Below, one piece after another: positions 16,147 through 24,267 of a DNA stretch of 52,516 nt (the first letter of the stretch is position 1; each line of letters opens with the position of its first letter). The DNA is from Limnohabitans planktonicus II-D5 (GTDB lineage: Bacteria; Pseudomonadota; Gammaproteobacteria; Burkholderiales; Burkholderiaceae_C), in contig NZ_LFYT02000030.1 in assembly GCF_001270065.2 (NCBI RefSeq), forward strand, positions 1-52,516. Direction: 5' to 3'. Made by a program: the position numbers and the translations under genes. A model generated the notes under the pieces. That model was not told the DNA's origin. It did not search any database and worked only from the letters and a program-made list of their open reading frames with translations.

Positions 16147-17514
16147 ATGATTTATCAAAAACGAACTCGCGGCAACGGGCCTATGCCCATCGCGCACGCT
16201 CGTTTCTGGGCGGGCTCCAAGCAGGTTTGGCAGGTCCTGGGAACATTCGTCTTGTCTGGACTGACCGCCAGTGTCTGCGCGCAATCATTGCCAGCCGTCG
16301 TATCAAAAGCCTTGCAGGATTACCCGTCAATCCAGTCTGCCAATGCCAAATCTGCAGCCGCACGGTCTGACATTGCTCGCGCTCGCAGTGCCCATTACCC
16401 ACAAATTGGGGTTTCAGCCACGGCCAACGCCTATGCTTCCGGCACGGCATTGCCATCGAATCAACGACTGACTTTGTCTCCCACAACGCGTTTGAACTTG
16501 TGGTCAGGCGGCAAGATTGAAGCTGACTCTCAGCGCTCTGAAGCACTGGCTCGCGCGTCCGAATTCCAACAAGCCATCACTCTGGAAGACGTGGCCCAAC
16601 AAGCTGCTGAGGCTTACCTCAACTGGGCCAAGACAGCCGACCTGTACAGCTTGGCCGTTCGCAATGTGAATTCACACCGCGAGACGCTGGATGACATTCG
16701 CAAAATCTCAGAGGTCGACAAGGGCCGCCGCGTGGACTATGAGCAAGCCCTGGTGCGGATGGAAAACGCGACGCTGAACTTGCAGCAACGCAAATCAGAT
16801 TTCTCCCAGGCCATTCAGCGCATGACCCGTTACTGGTCTGGCCCTCTCGATGCCCGACCCATGGGGCTGGATGAAGCGGTCTCCAGCTCGGGGCCTCTGG
16901 GTCGTATGCCTTTAACGATGGCCGCTGCCATGGACATGGTGTCCAGCAATTTGCCTGTCATCGCCCAATCGCAAGCCCAAGTGCAAGCCGCTGAAGCGGC
17001 TGTGCGCATGGCCAAAGCCCAACACTGGCCCACCGTTGACCTGGCGGTCTCCAGACAAGTGGCGACTGCAACAACCCGCAATGAGGTCCTCACCCAGTTG
17101 CAACTGAACGCGCCGCTTTATTCAGGTGGCAACGCTTCAGCCGCCGTGGAGACTGCTGTCAGCCAACTCAAAGCAGCGCAGTTTGCCATGGATGAAGCCC
17201 GTTTATTGGCCAGAGAAAAAGCCGCTTTGGCTTGGCAAGAATGGGCGTCGGCCCAATCGCGCACGATCACTGGCAATGCGCAATCCGATGTTGGAGACAA
17301 ATTGGTCGACTCCTACCGCCAACAGTTCCGCGTCGCCCGCAGATCCCTTTTGGAGTTGCTGAACATGCAGGCTGATGCCTTCAGTTACCGATCGACTGCA
17401 AGAACAGCGTTTCATGACGAGCGTATCGCTCGCGTGCGCTTGTTGGCATCCACAGGTGAGTTGGCGCGCCGCTTCAACTCTGAGCCTGGACTCGTTACCC
17501 AAGCCGGGCGTTGA
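16147..17514 (+). CDS. TolC-family outer membrane protein of type I secretion
   Basis: Outer-membrane efflux/secretion channel of the TolC family, the outer component of the downstream exporter. A signal peptide ends near SVCAQ|SLPAVV. It is followed by two repeated helical/barrel halves with the TolC-like ALQDYPSIQSANAKSAAARSDI and, in the second half, SNLPVIAQSQAQVQAAEAAVRMAKAQHWP. About 455 aa from this start, which is typical. The start is ambiguous: ATGs at 16138, 16147 and 16183 and a GTG at 16069 are all in frame, and none has a strong ribosome site. The ABC transporter gene follows after 35 bases. Confidence 0.88.
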   Translation: MIYQKRTRGNGPMPIAHARFWAGSKQVWQVLGTFVLSGLTASVCAQSLPAVVSKALQDYPSIQSANAKSAAARSDIARARSAHYPQIGVSATANAYASGTALPSNQRLTLSPTTRLNLWSGGKIEADSQRSEALARASEFQQAITLEDVAQQAAEAYLNWAKTADLYSLAVRNVNSHRETLDDIRKISEVDKGRRVDYEQALVRMENATLNLQQRKSDFSQAIQRMTRYWSGPLDARPMGLDEAVSSSGPLGRMPLTMAAAMDMVSSNLPVIAQSQAQVQAAEAAVRMAKAQHWPTVDLAVSRQVATATTRNEVLTQLQLNAPLYSGGNASAAVETAVSQLKAAQFAMDEARLLAREKAALAWQEWASAQSRTITGNAQSDVGDKLVDSYRQQFRVARRSLLELLNMQADAFSYRSTARTAFHDERIARVRLLASTGELARRFNSEPGLVTQAGR

Positions 17515-17549
17515 TGAGCACCCTGAACACTTTAATGAATTGATGGTCC

Positions 17550-19766
17550 ATGACTAATTTATTGAACTTTTCTCCCCCTGGTGCCGCCGGACTCAAGTCC
17601 CCGCCACCGGACAAAAAAGCCAGCGACGGCATGAACGATCCATTGCTGATGTGCTTGGCCATGACGGCCAAGTTGCTGGGACGCCCGGTTCATTTCCAGG
17701 TCTTGCGTGCGGGCTTTGCACTGGATGAGCGTGGTCGCGTGCCCATGGCGGCTTATCCGGATATGGCGCACAAAAACGGCCTGATGGCCGCTTGGTCGCG
17801 CACCCGCATCGCGGATATCCCACACTACGTGTTGCCCGTGCTGATGTCGCTCACGGATGGCCGTGCCTGTGTTTTGCGCAATATTGATGGCCCCAACGCT
17901 GTTGTCTGGTGGGCAGAAACGGGCATGGAGGACCAGCTCATCTCCTTGGCCGAGTTGCAGGGCCTGGCGCGACCAGAAGTGCTGGCTCTGAAGTTACCCC
18001 CCACGCGCCACGACCAAACACTCACGCCTTTCAAAGGCGCAGCCTTCGGTTGGTTCTGGGGGACGCTGTGGCGATTCCGTCACTTTTATGTGGAGTCCAT
18101 GATCGCCACGGTGGTGGCCAACGTGCTGACCTTGGCCAGCGTGTTCTTCACCATGAACGTGTATGACCGCGTCGTGCCGACCAGCGCTTACGCATCATTG
18201 TGGACGCTGGCCATTGGCACCGCTGCGGCCATTGTCATGGAATTCATCATGCGTTGGCTCAAAGCCCGTTTGGTGGATTTGGGCGGCAAGAAGGCCGATT
18301 TGGCCATCAACGCCACCTTGCTGCGCGAAATCATGGCCATTCGCCTGGAGCACCGACCTCAGTCTGTGGGCATTTTTGCCAGCTCGATGCGTGACTTTGA
18401 ATCCCTTCGTGACTTCTTTTCCTCCGCATCTTTGGTCTTGCTGGCCGACATGCCATTTGTCCTGATGTTCCTGGCATTGATTGCGATCGTGGCCGGTCCC
18501 CTGGCGTGGATTCCTGGTTTGGCTGTGCCTTTGTTGATTCTCATCGGCCTGGCATCTCAAAAATCGCTCATGTCAGCCATGCGCGACAACATGAAAGAGT
18601 CTGGCGACAAGCAAAGCGTCTTGGTCGAAGCTGTGCTGAACCTGGAACTCCTCAAAGCCCACAACGCAGAAAGCTATCTGCAACGCCGCTGGGAAATGTC
18701 CAATCTGGCCGGTGCCGATTCCTACAAAAGATCGCGCAGCCTGACCAACTGGGTCATGGGCCTGACCACCGCTGTGCAGCAGTTGGTGACGGTGGGCATG
18801 GTGGTGGCCGGTGTGTACATGATTCACGCCAACACCTTGACGGTTGGTGGATTGATGGCTGCAGTGATTTTGGCCGGTCGCGCCCTGGGACCATTGGCCA
18901 GCGTGATGTCTTTGGCGACACGTTACCAGCAAGCCGTCACCTCGCTTGAAACCCTCGATGGCTTGATGAAACGACCACGCGACCGCATTCACGGACGTAA
19001 CTATGTGGTGCCAGAGGTCATTCACGGCGGTCTGCAAGGTGAAGCGCTTGAATTTGCCTATCCCGGACAGCACAAGATTCCAGTGATCAAGAAACTGTCC
19101 ATCAACATCGCCCCTGGTCAAAAGGTGGCCATGTTGGGACGTGTCGGCAGCGGCAAGAGCACTTTGCTGCGCCTCATGGCCGGCCTGTATTTGCCTCAGG
19201 CGGGCAATGTTCGGCTCGATGGTGTCGACTTGCAGCAACTGGAGCCTGTCGAAGTTCGCAGCCGTATTGGTTATGTGGGCCAAGACCCCCAGTTGTTCAT
19301 GGGCACGCTGCGTGAAAACATGGTGTTGGCCGACAGCTGGATCAGCGACATGAAGATCACGGAAGTGCTCAAGACCCTGAACATCTACGACATGGTGGCC
19401 AATCACCCCATGGGCCTTGACATGCCCATCACCGAAGCCGGTGGCGGCCTGTCCGGTGGTCAACGCCAGCTGCTGTCCATTGCCCGCATGATGCTGCGCA
19501 ACCCGCAACTGGTCTTCATGGACGAGCCCACCGCCAACATGGACCAAAACACGGAAGCCCGTGTGATTGCGGTGATGAAGGAGTGGTTGCACGGCCGCAC
19601 TTTGCTGATGTCCACACACCGCCCCCAACTTCTTGAATGGGTTGACATGATTGCGGTCATCGACAACGGTCAGTGCGTCGCGTTGGGGCCTAAACAAGAA
19701 ATGATCGACAAACTCTCACGCGGCATTGACGTGAACTCTGCTCGCGCACAGGGGGCTGCAGCATGA
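17550..19766 (+). CDS. Type I secretion ABC transporter, LapB-like
   Basis: A 738-aa fused permease/ATPase of a type I exporter. The N-terminal ~130 residues form a C39-like domain in which the peptidase Cys-His pair is not recognisable (DPLLMCLAMTAKLLGRP; no His in the LPVLMSLTDGRA segment), so it should bind rather than cleave the substrate. Six membrane segments follow (about 180-460). In the ATPase domain, Walker A GRVGSGKST is at 530-538, LSGGQ at 634-638, Walker B FMDEP around D658-E659, and the H-loop at H690. This layout is that of LapB/adhesin or RTX exporters. It overlaps the HlyD-like gene by ATGA. Confidence 0.95.
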   Translation: MTNLLNFSPPGAAGLKSPPPDKKASDGMNDPLLMCLAMTAKLLGRPVHFQVLRAGFALDERGRVPMAAYPDMAHKNGLMAAWSRTRIADIPHYVLPVLMSLTDGRACVLRNIDGPNAVVWWAETGMEDQLISLAELQGLARPEVLALKLPPTRHDQTLTPFKGAAFGWFWGTLWRFRHFYVESMIATVVANVLTLASVFFTMNVYDRVVPTSAYASLWTLAIGTAAAIVMEFIMRWLKARLVDLGGKKADLAINATLLREIMAIRLEHRPQSVGIFASSMRDFESLRDFFSSASLVLLADMPFVLMFLALIAIVAGPLAWIPGLAVPLLILIGLASQKSLMSAMRDNMKESGDKQSVLVEAVLNLELLKAHNAESYLQRRWEMSNLAGADSYKRSRSLTNWVMGLTTAVQQLVTVGMVVAGVYMIHANTLTVGGLMAAVILAGRALGPLASVMSLATRYQQAVTSLETLDGLMKRPRDRIHGRNYVVPEVIHGGLQGEALEFAYPGQHKIPVIKKLSINIAPGQKVAMLGRVGSGKSTLLRLMAGLYLPQAGNVRLDGVDLQQLEPVEVRSRIGYVGQDPQLFMGTLRENMVLADSWISDMKITEVLKTLNIYDMVANHPMGLDMPITEAGGGLSGGQRQLLSIARMMLRNPQLVFMDEPTANMDQNTEARVIAVMKEWLHGRTLLMSTHRPQLLEWVDMIAVIDNGQCVALGPKQEMIDKLSRGIDVNSARAQGAAA

Positions 19767-20992
19767 AACGCAAAAATGACAAACGCTACAAGAGCATGCA
19801 AGGCTCCGGATTCGGCATTGACACGGTTGAGGACGACGAGCGCCGTGCCAGTAAAACATTGGTCTGGATGACAGGCTTCACGCTGATCGTCGCCCTGGTA
19901 TGGGCCCACCAGTTTGACTTGGATGAAATCACGCGGGGTCAGGGCAAAGTCATCCCCACCAGCCGCGAACAAGTCATCCAAAGTCTCGACTCGGGGGTTC
20001 TCAGTGAAATGCTGGTGCGAGAAGGCAGCGTGGTGGAAAAAGACCAGATCCTGCTTCGCATTGACGACGCGCGCAGTGGTGCGGTTTACCGGGAATCGCA
20101 AGAAAAATACCTTTCACTTGCGGCCATGGCCGCGCGACTGAAAGCCGAGTCTTACGGCACGGCCCTGTCATTCCCCCCCGAACTCAAAGCCTACCCTGCC
20201 CTGATGCAGCAGGAAATGCAGGCCTTTAATGCACGCAAACGAGCACTCTTTGAATCGCTCACGGCATTGGACAGTTCGCTGGCAGCCGTCACGCGTGAGC
20301 TCAACATCACCGAACCCATGGTTAAACAAGGCGTGATGTCTGAAGTGGAATTGTTGCGCCTCAAGCGGCAATTGGCTGACCTGCAAGGCCAGCGCGCCGA
20401 ACGCCAAAACCGTTATTTGACAGATGCCAACAATGAGCTGGTACGCGTCTCATCCGAGTTATCTCAGACCAAGGAAAACAGCGCTGCCCGCGCGGATGCG
20501 CTCAACCGCACCACCATCAAATCGCCCATGAAGGGGATTGTCAAAAATGTGCAGATCACCACCGTGGGTGGAGTCGTTCAAGCTGGTCAGCCCATTTTGG
20601 AAATTGTGCCCACCGAAGACGAAATGTTGGTGGAGGCCTATGTCAAGCCATCTGAAGTCGCCTTTTTGAAGATCGGCCAAAAAGCCACCGTCAAATTGAC
20701 TGCCTATGACTTCAACAAATACGGTGGACTCGATGGCGTGCTGGAGCATTTGAGCCCTGACACCATGCGTGATGAAAAGCAACGCAAGCCAGGCAATCCG
20801 GTAGAACTTGAAGAAGGCTTTTACCGAATCATGGTTCGTGTCAGGGAACCTGAAAGCATGCGACGTGGGCTCAAGCTTGTGCCCCTGCCCGGCATGACCG
20901 CCACCGTTGAAATCCGAACCGGACAAAAGAGTGTCCTTGAGTACCTCTTCCGACCTTTGCAAAACGTGACGCAAGCATTGCGTGAACGTTGA
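19763..20992 (+). CDS. HlyD-family periplasmic adaptor of type I secretion
   Basis: A 409-aa membrane fusion protein linking the ABC transporter to the TolC-like channel. The cytoplasmic N-terminus (1-31) is followed by one membrane segment (about 32-49, TLVWMTGFTLIVALVWAH). The first lipoyl half (GKVIPTSREQVIQSLDSGVLSEMLVREGSVV), a coiled-coil hairpin (about 110-245), the second lipoyl half (TTIKSPMKGIVKNVQITTVGGVV) and a C-terminal beta domain (GMTATVEIRTGQKSVLEYLFRPL) follow in the usual order. It overlaps the ABC gene by 4 bases, indicating coupled translation, and is followed after 24 bases by a regulator-like gene. Confidence 0.95.
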   Translation: MKRKNDKRYKSMQGSGFGIDTVEDDERRASKTLVWMTGFTLIVALVWAHQFDLDEITRGQGKVIPTSREQVIQSLDSGVLSEMLVREGSVVEKDQILLRIDDARSGAVYRESQEKYLSLAAMAARLKAESYGTALSFPPELKAYPALMQQEMQAFNARKRALFESLTALDSSLAAVTRELNITEPMVKQGVMSEVELLRLKRQLADLQGQRAERQNRYLTDANNELVRVSSELSQTKENSAARADALNRTTIKSPMKGIVKNVQITTVGGVVQAGQPILEIVPTEDEMLVEAYVKPSEVAFLKIGQKATVKLTAYDFNKYGGLDGVLEHLSPDTMRDEKQRKPGNPVELEEGFYRIMVRVREPESMRRGLKLVPLPGMTATVEIRTGQKSVLEYLFRPLQNVTQALRER

Positions 20993-21016
20993 ATCACCAA
21001 CATTCAGGAGATACCT

Positions 21017-21688
21017 ATGAGTGAAGACCACACCATGTCCATCGAAGAAATCATTCCCTCGCCGGAATCTCAACCCGCCTTGAAGCGCAAGTCAGACATG
21101 AATGCCCCACAGTTTTTAAGCACAGCTGAGGCCGCCAGGATGTTGGGGCTTTCCACCACGCTGGTACAAACGCTTGTCGATCAGGGTGATCTCAAGGGCT
21201 GGAAGACGCGTGGCGGCCACCGCCGCATTTCCATCGATTCCATTTTGGACTACCAAAACGCTTCGCGCAGCGTTCTGGGCAACTATGCAAAGGCAACCAT
21301 TCGACCACGCGTCACGGTGGTGGTGGAGACCCCTGCATTGTTGTCAGATTTGATCAAGGACTATTCTCTTTGGGACTTTGCGGTCGACGTCACTTTCTTC
21401 GACTCCGTCACTGAAGCCTTGCTGGAACTGTCCAGTAAACGACCGGACATGATGGTTGTTGAAATGTCCATGCCCCGCGCTCAACAAGAAAAAACCTTCC
21501 AAGCGCTTGAGAATTTCAATCAACGCGGTCGCGCGCCTTTGTCCGTAGTTCTCATCAGTCAAGAAAAAGGGTTAAGCTCAGCCATACAAGCGGGTGCACC
21601 TTCGACGATTCAAGTCATTTCAGGTCCCTTGAATCCCTTGTGGTTGCACGCATACCTCACAGGAGTTGTCGCCTCATGCCGGAACTGA
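21017..21688 (+). CDS. Excisionase/MerR-type HTH fused to a degenerate receiver
   Basis: A 223-aa two-domain protein. Residues 32-80 (FLSTAEAARMLGLSTTLV...GHRRISIDSILDY) form a winged helix of the excisionase/MerR-like HTH_17 type. Residues about 97-222 have receiver-like strand order, but the phospho-acceptor position is Glu (E149 in DMMVVEMSMP), the acidic pair after strand 1 is E104-T105, and the conserved Lys before the cis-Pro is Gly (G203-P204). It is therefore probably a pseudo-receiver that is not phosphorylated by the usual Asp route. AGGAG precedes the ATG. It lies 24 bases after the HlyD-like gene and overlaps the next gene by 13 bases. The link to secretion control is inferred from position only. 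Confidence 0.85.
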   Translation: MSEDHTMSIEEIIPSPESQPALKRKSDMNAPQFLSTAEAARMLGLSTTLVQTLVDQGDLKGWKTRGGHRRISIDSILDYQNASRSVLGNYAKATIRPRVTVVVETPALLSDLIKDYSLWDFAVDVTFFDSVTEALLELSSKRPDMMVVEMSMPRAQQEKTFQALENFNQRGRAPLSVVLISQEKGLSSAIQAGAPSTIQVISGPLNPLWLHAYLTGVVASCRN

Positions 21689-22488
21689 TGCTCACCTCAT
21701 TCTCAAAGAATTCACCTTTGTCGAGAACGCTGGCTCGGCCCGGACACAACAAAAACTTGTTGCAAGCCAACCGCGATGCAGTGACTCTATTGGGCCTAGG
21801 CAACGACCCCACATTCGACATGAAGGGTCAAGTCCTCAGGCAACTGCGTCTGACCCAAAATCTTGATCCAGCGGTGCTCGCGACCGAAGCCTGTATTTCC
21901 GTCGCGCAACTCTACGAAATCGAGAAAGGCGTTGACAGTCTCTTTTATTCGGACAATTTGCGCCAACAAGCAGCACGCAGAGTCGCTCAACTTTTGGGCA
22001 TTGATTGGGACCATATCGACGAAAGTTTTGAGGTCCTGCAAACAGCCCACAATGTCGTGACCTTGCAACGCAGCACCCTCGTCAGGGGCGTCACCCCAGC
22101 TGTCCCCCCCACAGCCCTTTCGGCCACGAACGCCCCTAATTCATCCATTCCACCTGCCCCTTCACCCATTGATATTGCCGTGAATTCGCACAATTCCCTC
22201 AACGAGGCTTCAACCATGCCTCATGGCAAAACATCGCCAGCTGCACAAACCACGTTTGCCCTTGGTTTATCGACCCCCTCGGCTGATTCGCAAGCTGTTG
22301 ACGAACCAGAAGTTAAACGCATCGAACAGCCATCCGCTCATGTTCGTTCTGGTCGAGGCCTGTGGTGGCTGATGACCGCAATTGGCTTGACAGCTGCTTC
22401 GTTTTATGTGGCCGAAAAAGAAGGTTTCGTACGGCAGTACTGGCCTGAGTTTTATCAATTTTTGCGAAACGTCCAGCAAATCGTCTGA
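21676..22488 (+). CDS. RodZ-like HTH protein with one membrane segment
   Basis: A 270-aa protein: a Cro/RodZ-like helix-turn-helix (about 51-110, GQVLRQLRLTQNLDPAVLATEACISVAQLYEIEKG), a Pro/Ser/Thr/Ala-rich linker (about 138-225), one membrane segment (about 229-246, LWWLMTAIGLTAASFYVA) and a short ~24-residue tail. The layout matches RodZ or membrane-tethered transcription factors, with the HTH in the cytoplasm. The ATG at 21676 has AGGAG at 21661-21665. It overlaps the pseudo-receiver gene and is the last gene of the secretion cluster. No wider RodZ beta-domain is present. Function is unknown; it could tether or sense at the membrane for the exporter. Confidence 0.8.
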   Translation: MPELMLTSFSKNSPLSRTLARPGHNKNLLQANRDAVTLLGLGNDPTFDMKGQVLRQLRLTQNLDPAVLATEACISVAQLYEIEKGVDSLFYSDNLRQQAARRVAQLLGIDWDHIDESFEVLQTAHNVVTLQRSTLVRGVTPAVPPTALSATNAPNSSIPPAPSPIDIAVNSHNSLNEASTMPHGKTSPAAQTTFALGLSTPSADSQAVDEPEVKRIEQPSAHVRSGRGLWWLMTAIGLTAASFYVAEKEGFVRQYWPEFYQFLRNVQQIV

Positions 22489-22902
22489 CGATCAATTTGT
22501 GCAAGCCCAGTGAGGCACATGCACCTGATGTCGCACCCCTTGTAAGGATGTACTCGTGGCCACCCTTTAGACGAGCGGACACCTTCAGCAGTACACGAAA
22601 TTTTTCATTCAGTTGTGTGCACACAGGCCCGTCATGCTGTGAGCGTGGACTCAATTTATGCCCACGCGCCGGACTCCAAATTGCGCGAATGGCTCGGCTT
22701 TCAGACCACAACCATACCCAGCTCAAGGTATCGCGTTCAAGCCCAATTTTCTGAGTCTTTTTTTCCCAGCACACCGTCAGGTTCCTCTGGCAGCCCCTCC
22801 GCTTTTTGATTTGACAAAGTCATTTTCAGTGCATTTTCTGACGTTCAATTACACCGTCTTGAATCGACTCGCTGAACGTTATCCATGAACTTTTTAGCAC
22901 CA
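22489..22902. other. Intergenic stretch after the secretion cluster
   Basis: About 414 bases with no credible gene. Short frames on both strands lack ribosome sites and family character. No clear terminator follows the RodZ-like gene. The final ~70 bases are A+T-rich. I see nothing else here. Confidence 0.5.
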
Positions 22903-22909
22903 ACAAAAA

Positions 22910-22929
22910 CGCCACCGCGAAGGGTGGCG
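22910..22929 (-). terminator. Terminator of tRNA-Arg
   Basis: CGCCACC (22910-22916) pairs perfectly with GGTGGCG (22923-22929). On the minus strand the hairpin is followed by TTTTTG, so it ends the tRNA-Arg transcript, whose CCA end lies about 10 bases upstream. Confidence 0.85.
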
Positions 22930-22939
22930 AATTGGAGTT

Positions 22940-23015
22940 TGGTGCGGCTGGCGGGGATCGAACCCACGACCCTTGGCTTCGGAGGCCAATACTCTATCCA
23001 CTGAGCTACAGCCGC
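22940..23015 (-). tRNA. tRNA-Arg (anticodon CCG)
   Basis: A 76-base tRNA on the minus strand with an encoded CCA end. The acceptor stem GCGGCUG/CAGCCGC pairs fully; D-arm GCUC...GAGU, anticodon arm UUGGC-CUCCGAA-GCCAA, T-arm GUGGG-UUCGAUC-CCCGC. The anticodon CCG reads the arginine codon CGG. Its own terminator follows, and the cytochrome c gene is divergent. Confidence 0.97.
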
Positions 23016-23155
23016 ACTTCACAAGGTTTGAATTATCTCACGCCTGCACCTTCGCTTGGCATTTATCCATGATCTGTGGAGGCTCAACGCTATAATCATC
23101 GGTTGATTTCGATCATCACATTGGCCCTTGTGGCCACGCCCCTACAGAGGATTTT

Positions 23156-23671
23156 ATGAGTGACAACAGCCACGATCAGCACGAAGCCCACACAGGCCCA
23201 GTCAAAACCCCTAAGCAGATGCTTTTGCTGAGTTTGGCCTCCTTCGTTATTCCAGTGTTCATCATCATTGGCTTGGTTTTCTATGTGACATCTGCCAACA
23301 AACCCGGCGCTGGTGCCGTCGACACCGAAAAGGCCACTGCACTTCGTATCCAGAAAATCGGTTCTGTTGAAGTTCGCGATGCCAATCGGCCACTTAAATC
23401 TGGTTCTGAAGTCTACAAAGCGCAGTGCGCGGCATGCCATGAAGTTGGTGCAGCTGGCGCTCCCAAATTTGCAGAAGCTGGTGCATGGCGTGCACGTTTG
23501 GGCCAAGGACTTGATGCTCTGGTGAACTCAGCCCTCAAGGGCAAGGGTGCCATGGGTGCCCAAGCTGGTGGAGATTTCAACGACACAGAAATTGCCCGTG
23601 CTGTTGTATATATGGCCAACGCTGCTGGCGGCAAGTTTGTCGAGCCCAAAGCCCCTGAAGCTGCCAAGTAA
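23156..23671 (+). CDS. Membrane-anchored cytochrome c5-type protein
   Basis: A 171-aa c-type cytochrome. An N-terminal membrane anchor (about 22-45, MLLLSLASFVIPVFIIIGLVFYV) follows a His-rich cytoplasmic start. The heme-binding CAACH motif is at 91-95 in the periplasmic domain, and M133 (GKGAMGAQAGG) is the probable axial ligand. The pattern SGSEVYKAQCAACHEVGAAGAPK matches the cytochrome c5/CycB group found in betaproteobacteria. It is expected to shuttle electrons between respiratory complexes or to terminal oxidases. It is monocistronic with its own terminator. Confidence 0.92.
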   Translation: MSDNSHDQHEAHTGPVKTPKQMLLLSLASFVIPVFIIIGLVFYVTSANKPGAGAVDTEKATALRIQKIGSVEVRDANRPLKSGSEVYKAQCAACHEVGAAGAPKFAEAGAWRARLGQGLDALVNSALKGKGAMGAQAGGDFNDTEIARAVVYMANAAGGKFVEPKAPEAAK

Positions 23672-23686
23672 GTTTCCACCCTCTTT

Positions 23687-23717
23687 AAAAAAACCGGCGT
23701 TGATCGTCGGTTTTTTT
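23687..23717 (+). terminator. Terminator between cytochrome c and convergent gene
   Basis: AAACCGGCG and CGTCGGTTT form a hairpin around TTGAT, with A-run and T-run on the two sides. It serves the cytochrome c gene. The last T residues also belong to the stop codon of the convergent minus-strand gene (23716-23718), so that gene ends inside the terminator. Confidence 0.85.
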
Positions 23718-24267
23718 ATGCCTGTTGGATTCCATTTTTTGTTTTTTGTGGGCTCATCACATAGCCATATTGATCGGGCAGTTCATCTGCAACAGCGTCT
23801 TCCAAAGTCCATCGCGCCATCTCCAGCGCTTGCGCTGCCCTTTGCACATCAAGTGTATGCACCAAACCCAATCCCAGCGTGGTGTGCAGATAGAGCTTGC
23901 CATATTCATCCACCAGACTCTTGTGCACTGTTGCTGATGCCCCCGTGTGGGAAGTGACTGCAAAATCATCCTCAATGCGCCATATATGGGGTGTGACCTC
24001 AAGTTCGATGTACACGCGTTGCGGTCCGTTCTGAAAATACCAACACCCCAGCGCATCGGGCTCGTAGTTACGCTGGATGAAATCGATCAATTTGGTGTGA
24101 TGCAACAGCGAACCTTTAGCCCCAGGTAGACCGCTTTGAAACACGCCCAAGGCCTGTGCGCTGTCATCTCGCATCCACCATTGACCTCGACTGTCCAGAC
24201 CCAGCCAACCATAACAATCCGGAACATCGGGCCATTTAGCCATGGCTTGCAAAACAATGTCATCCAT
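23716..24267 (-). CDS. Conserved protein of unknown function
   Basis: A 183-aa soluble protein beginning MDDIVLQAMAKWPDVPDCYGWLGLD. It contains many aromatic residues (GQWWMRDD, GCWYFQNGPQRVYIELE, HIWRIEDDF). I recall relatives in Comamonadaceae annotated as DUF2946, but cannot verify this here. The ATG at 24267 is supported by a GGAGGA site about 9 bases upstream; the open frame further upstream overlaps the hydrolase gene and is a shadow. It overlaps the end of the YheT-like gene by 8 bases, so the two are co-transcribed. No catalytic motif is evident. Confidence 0.8.
   Translation of the reverse strand: MDDIVLQAMAKWPDVPDCYGWLGLDSRGQWWMRDDSAQALGVFQSGLPGAKGSLLHHTKLIDFIQRNYEPDALGCWYFQNGPQRVYIELEVTPHIWRIEDDFAVTSHTGASATVHKSLVDEYGKLYLHTTLGLGLVHTLDVQRAAQALEMARWTLEDAVADELPDQYGYVMSPQKTKNGIQQA

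Noticed and set aside
18573..19697. Minus-strand frame of 374 codons
   Set aside because: It is antisense to the ABC transporter, which has all ATPase motifs.
22313..22774. Minus-strand frame of 153 codons after the secretion cluster
   Set aside because: About a third lies antisense to the RodZ-like gene, and the rest has no recognisable feature.
22940..23155. Prophage or island attachment site at tRNA-Arg
   Set aside because: No integrase gene and no repeated tRNA 3' end seen in the window.
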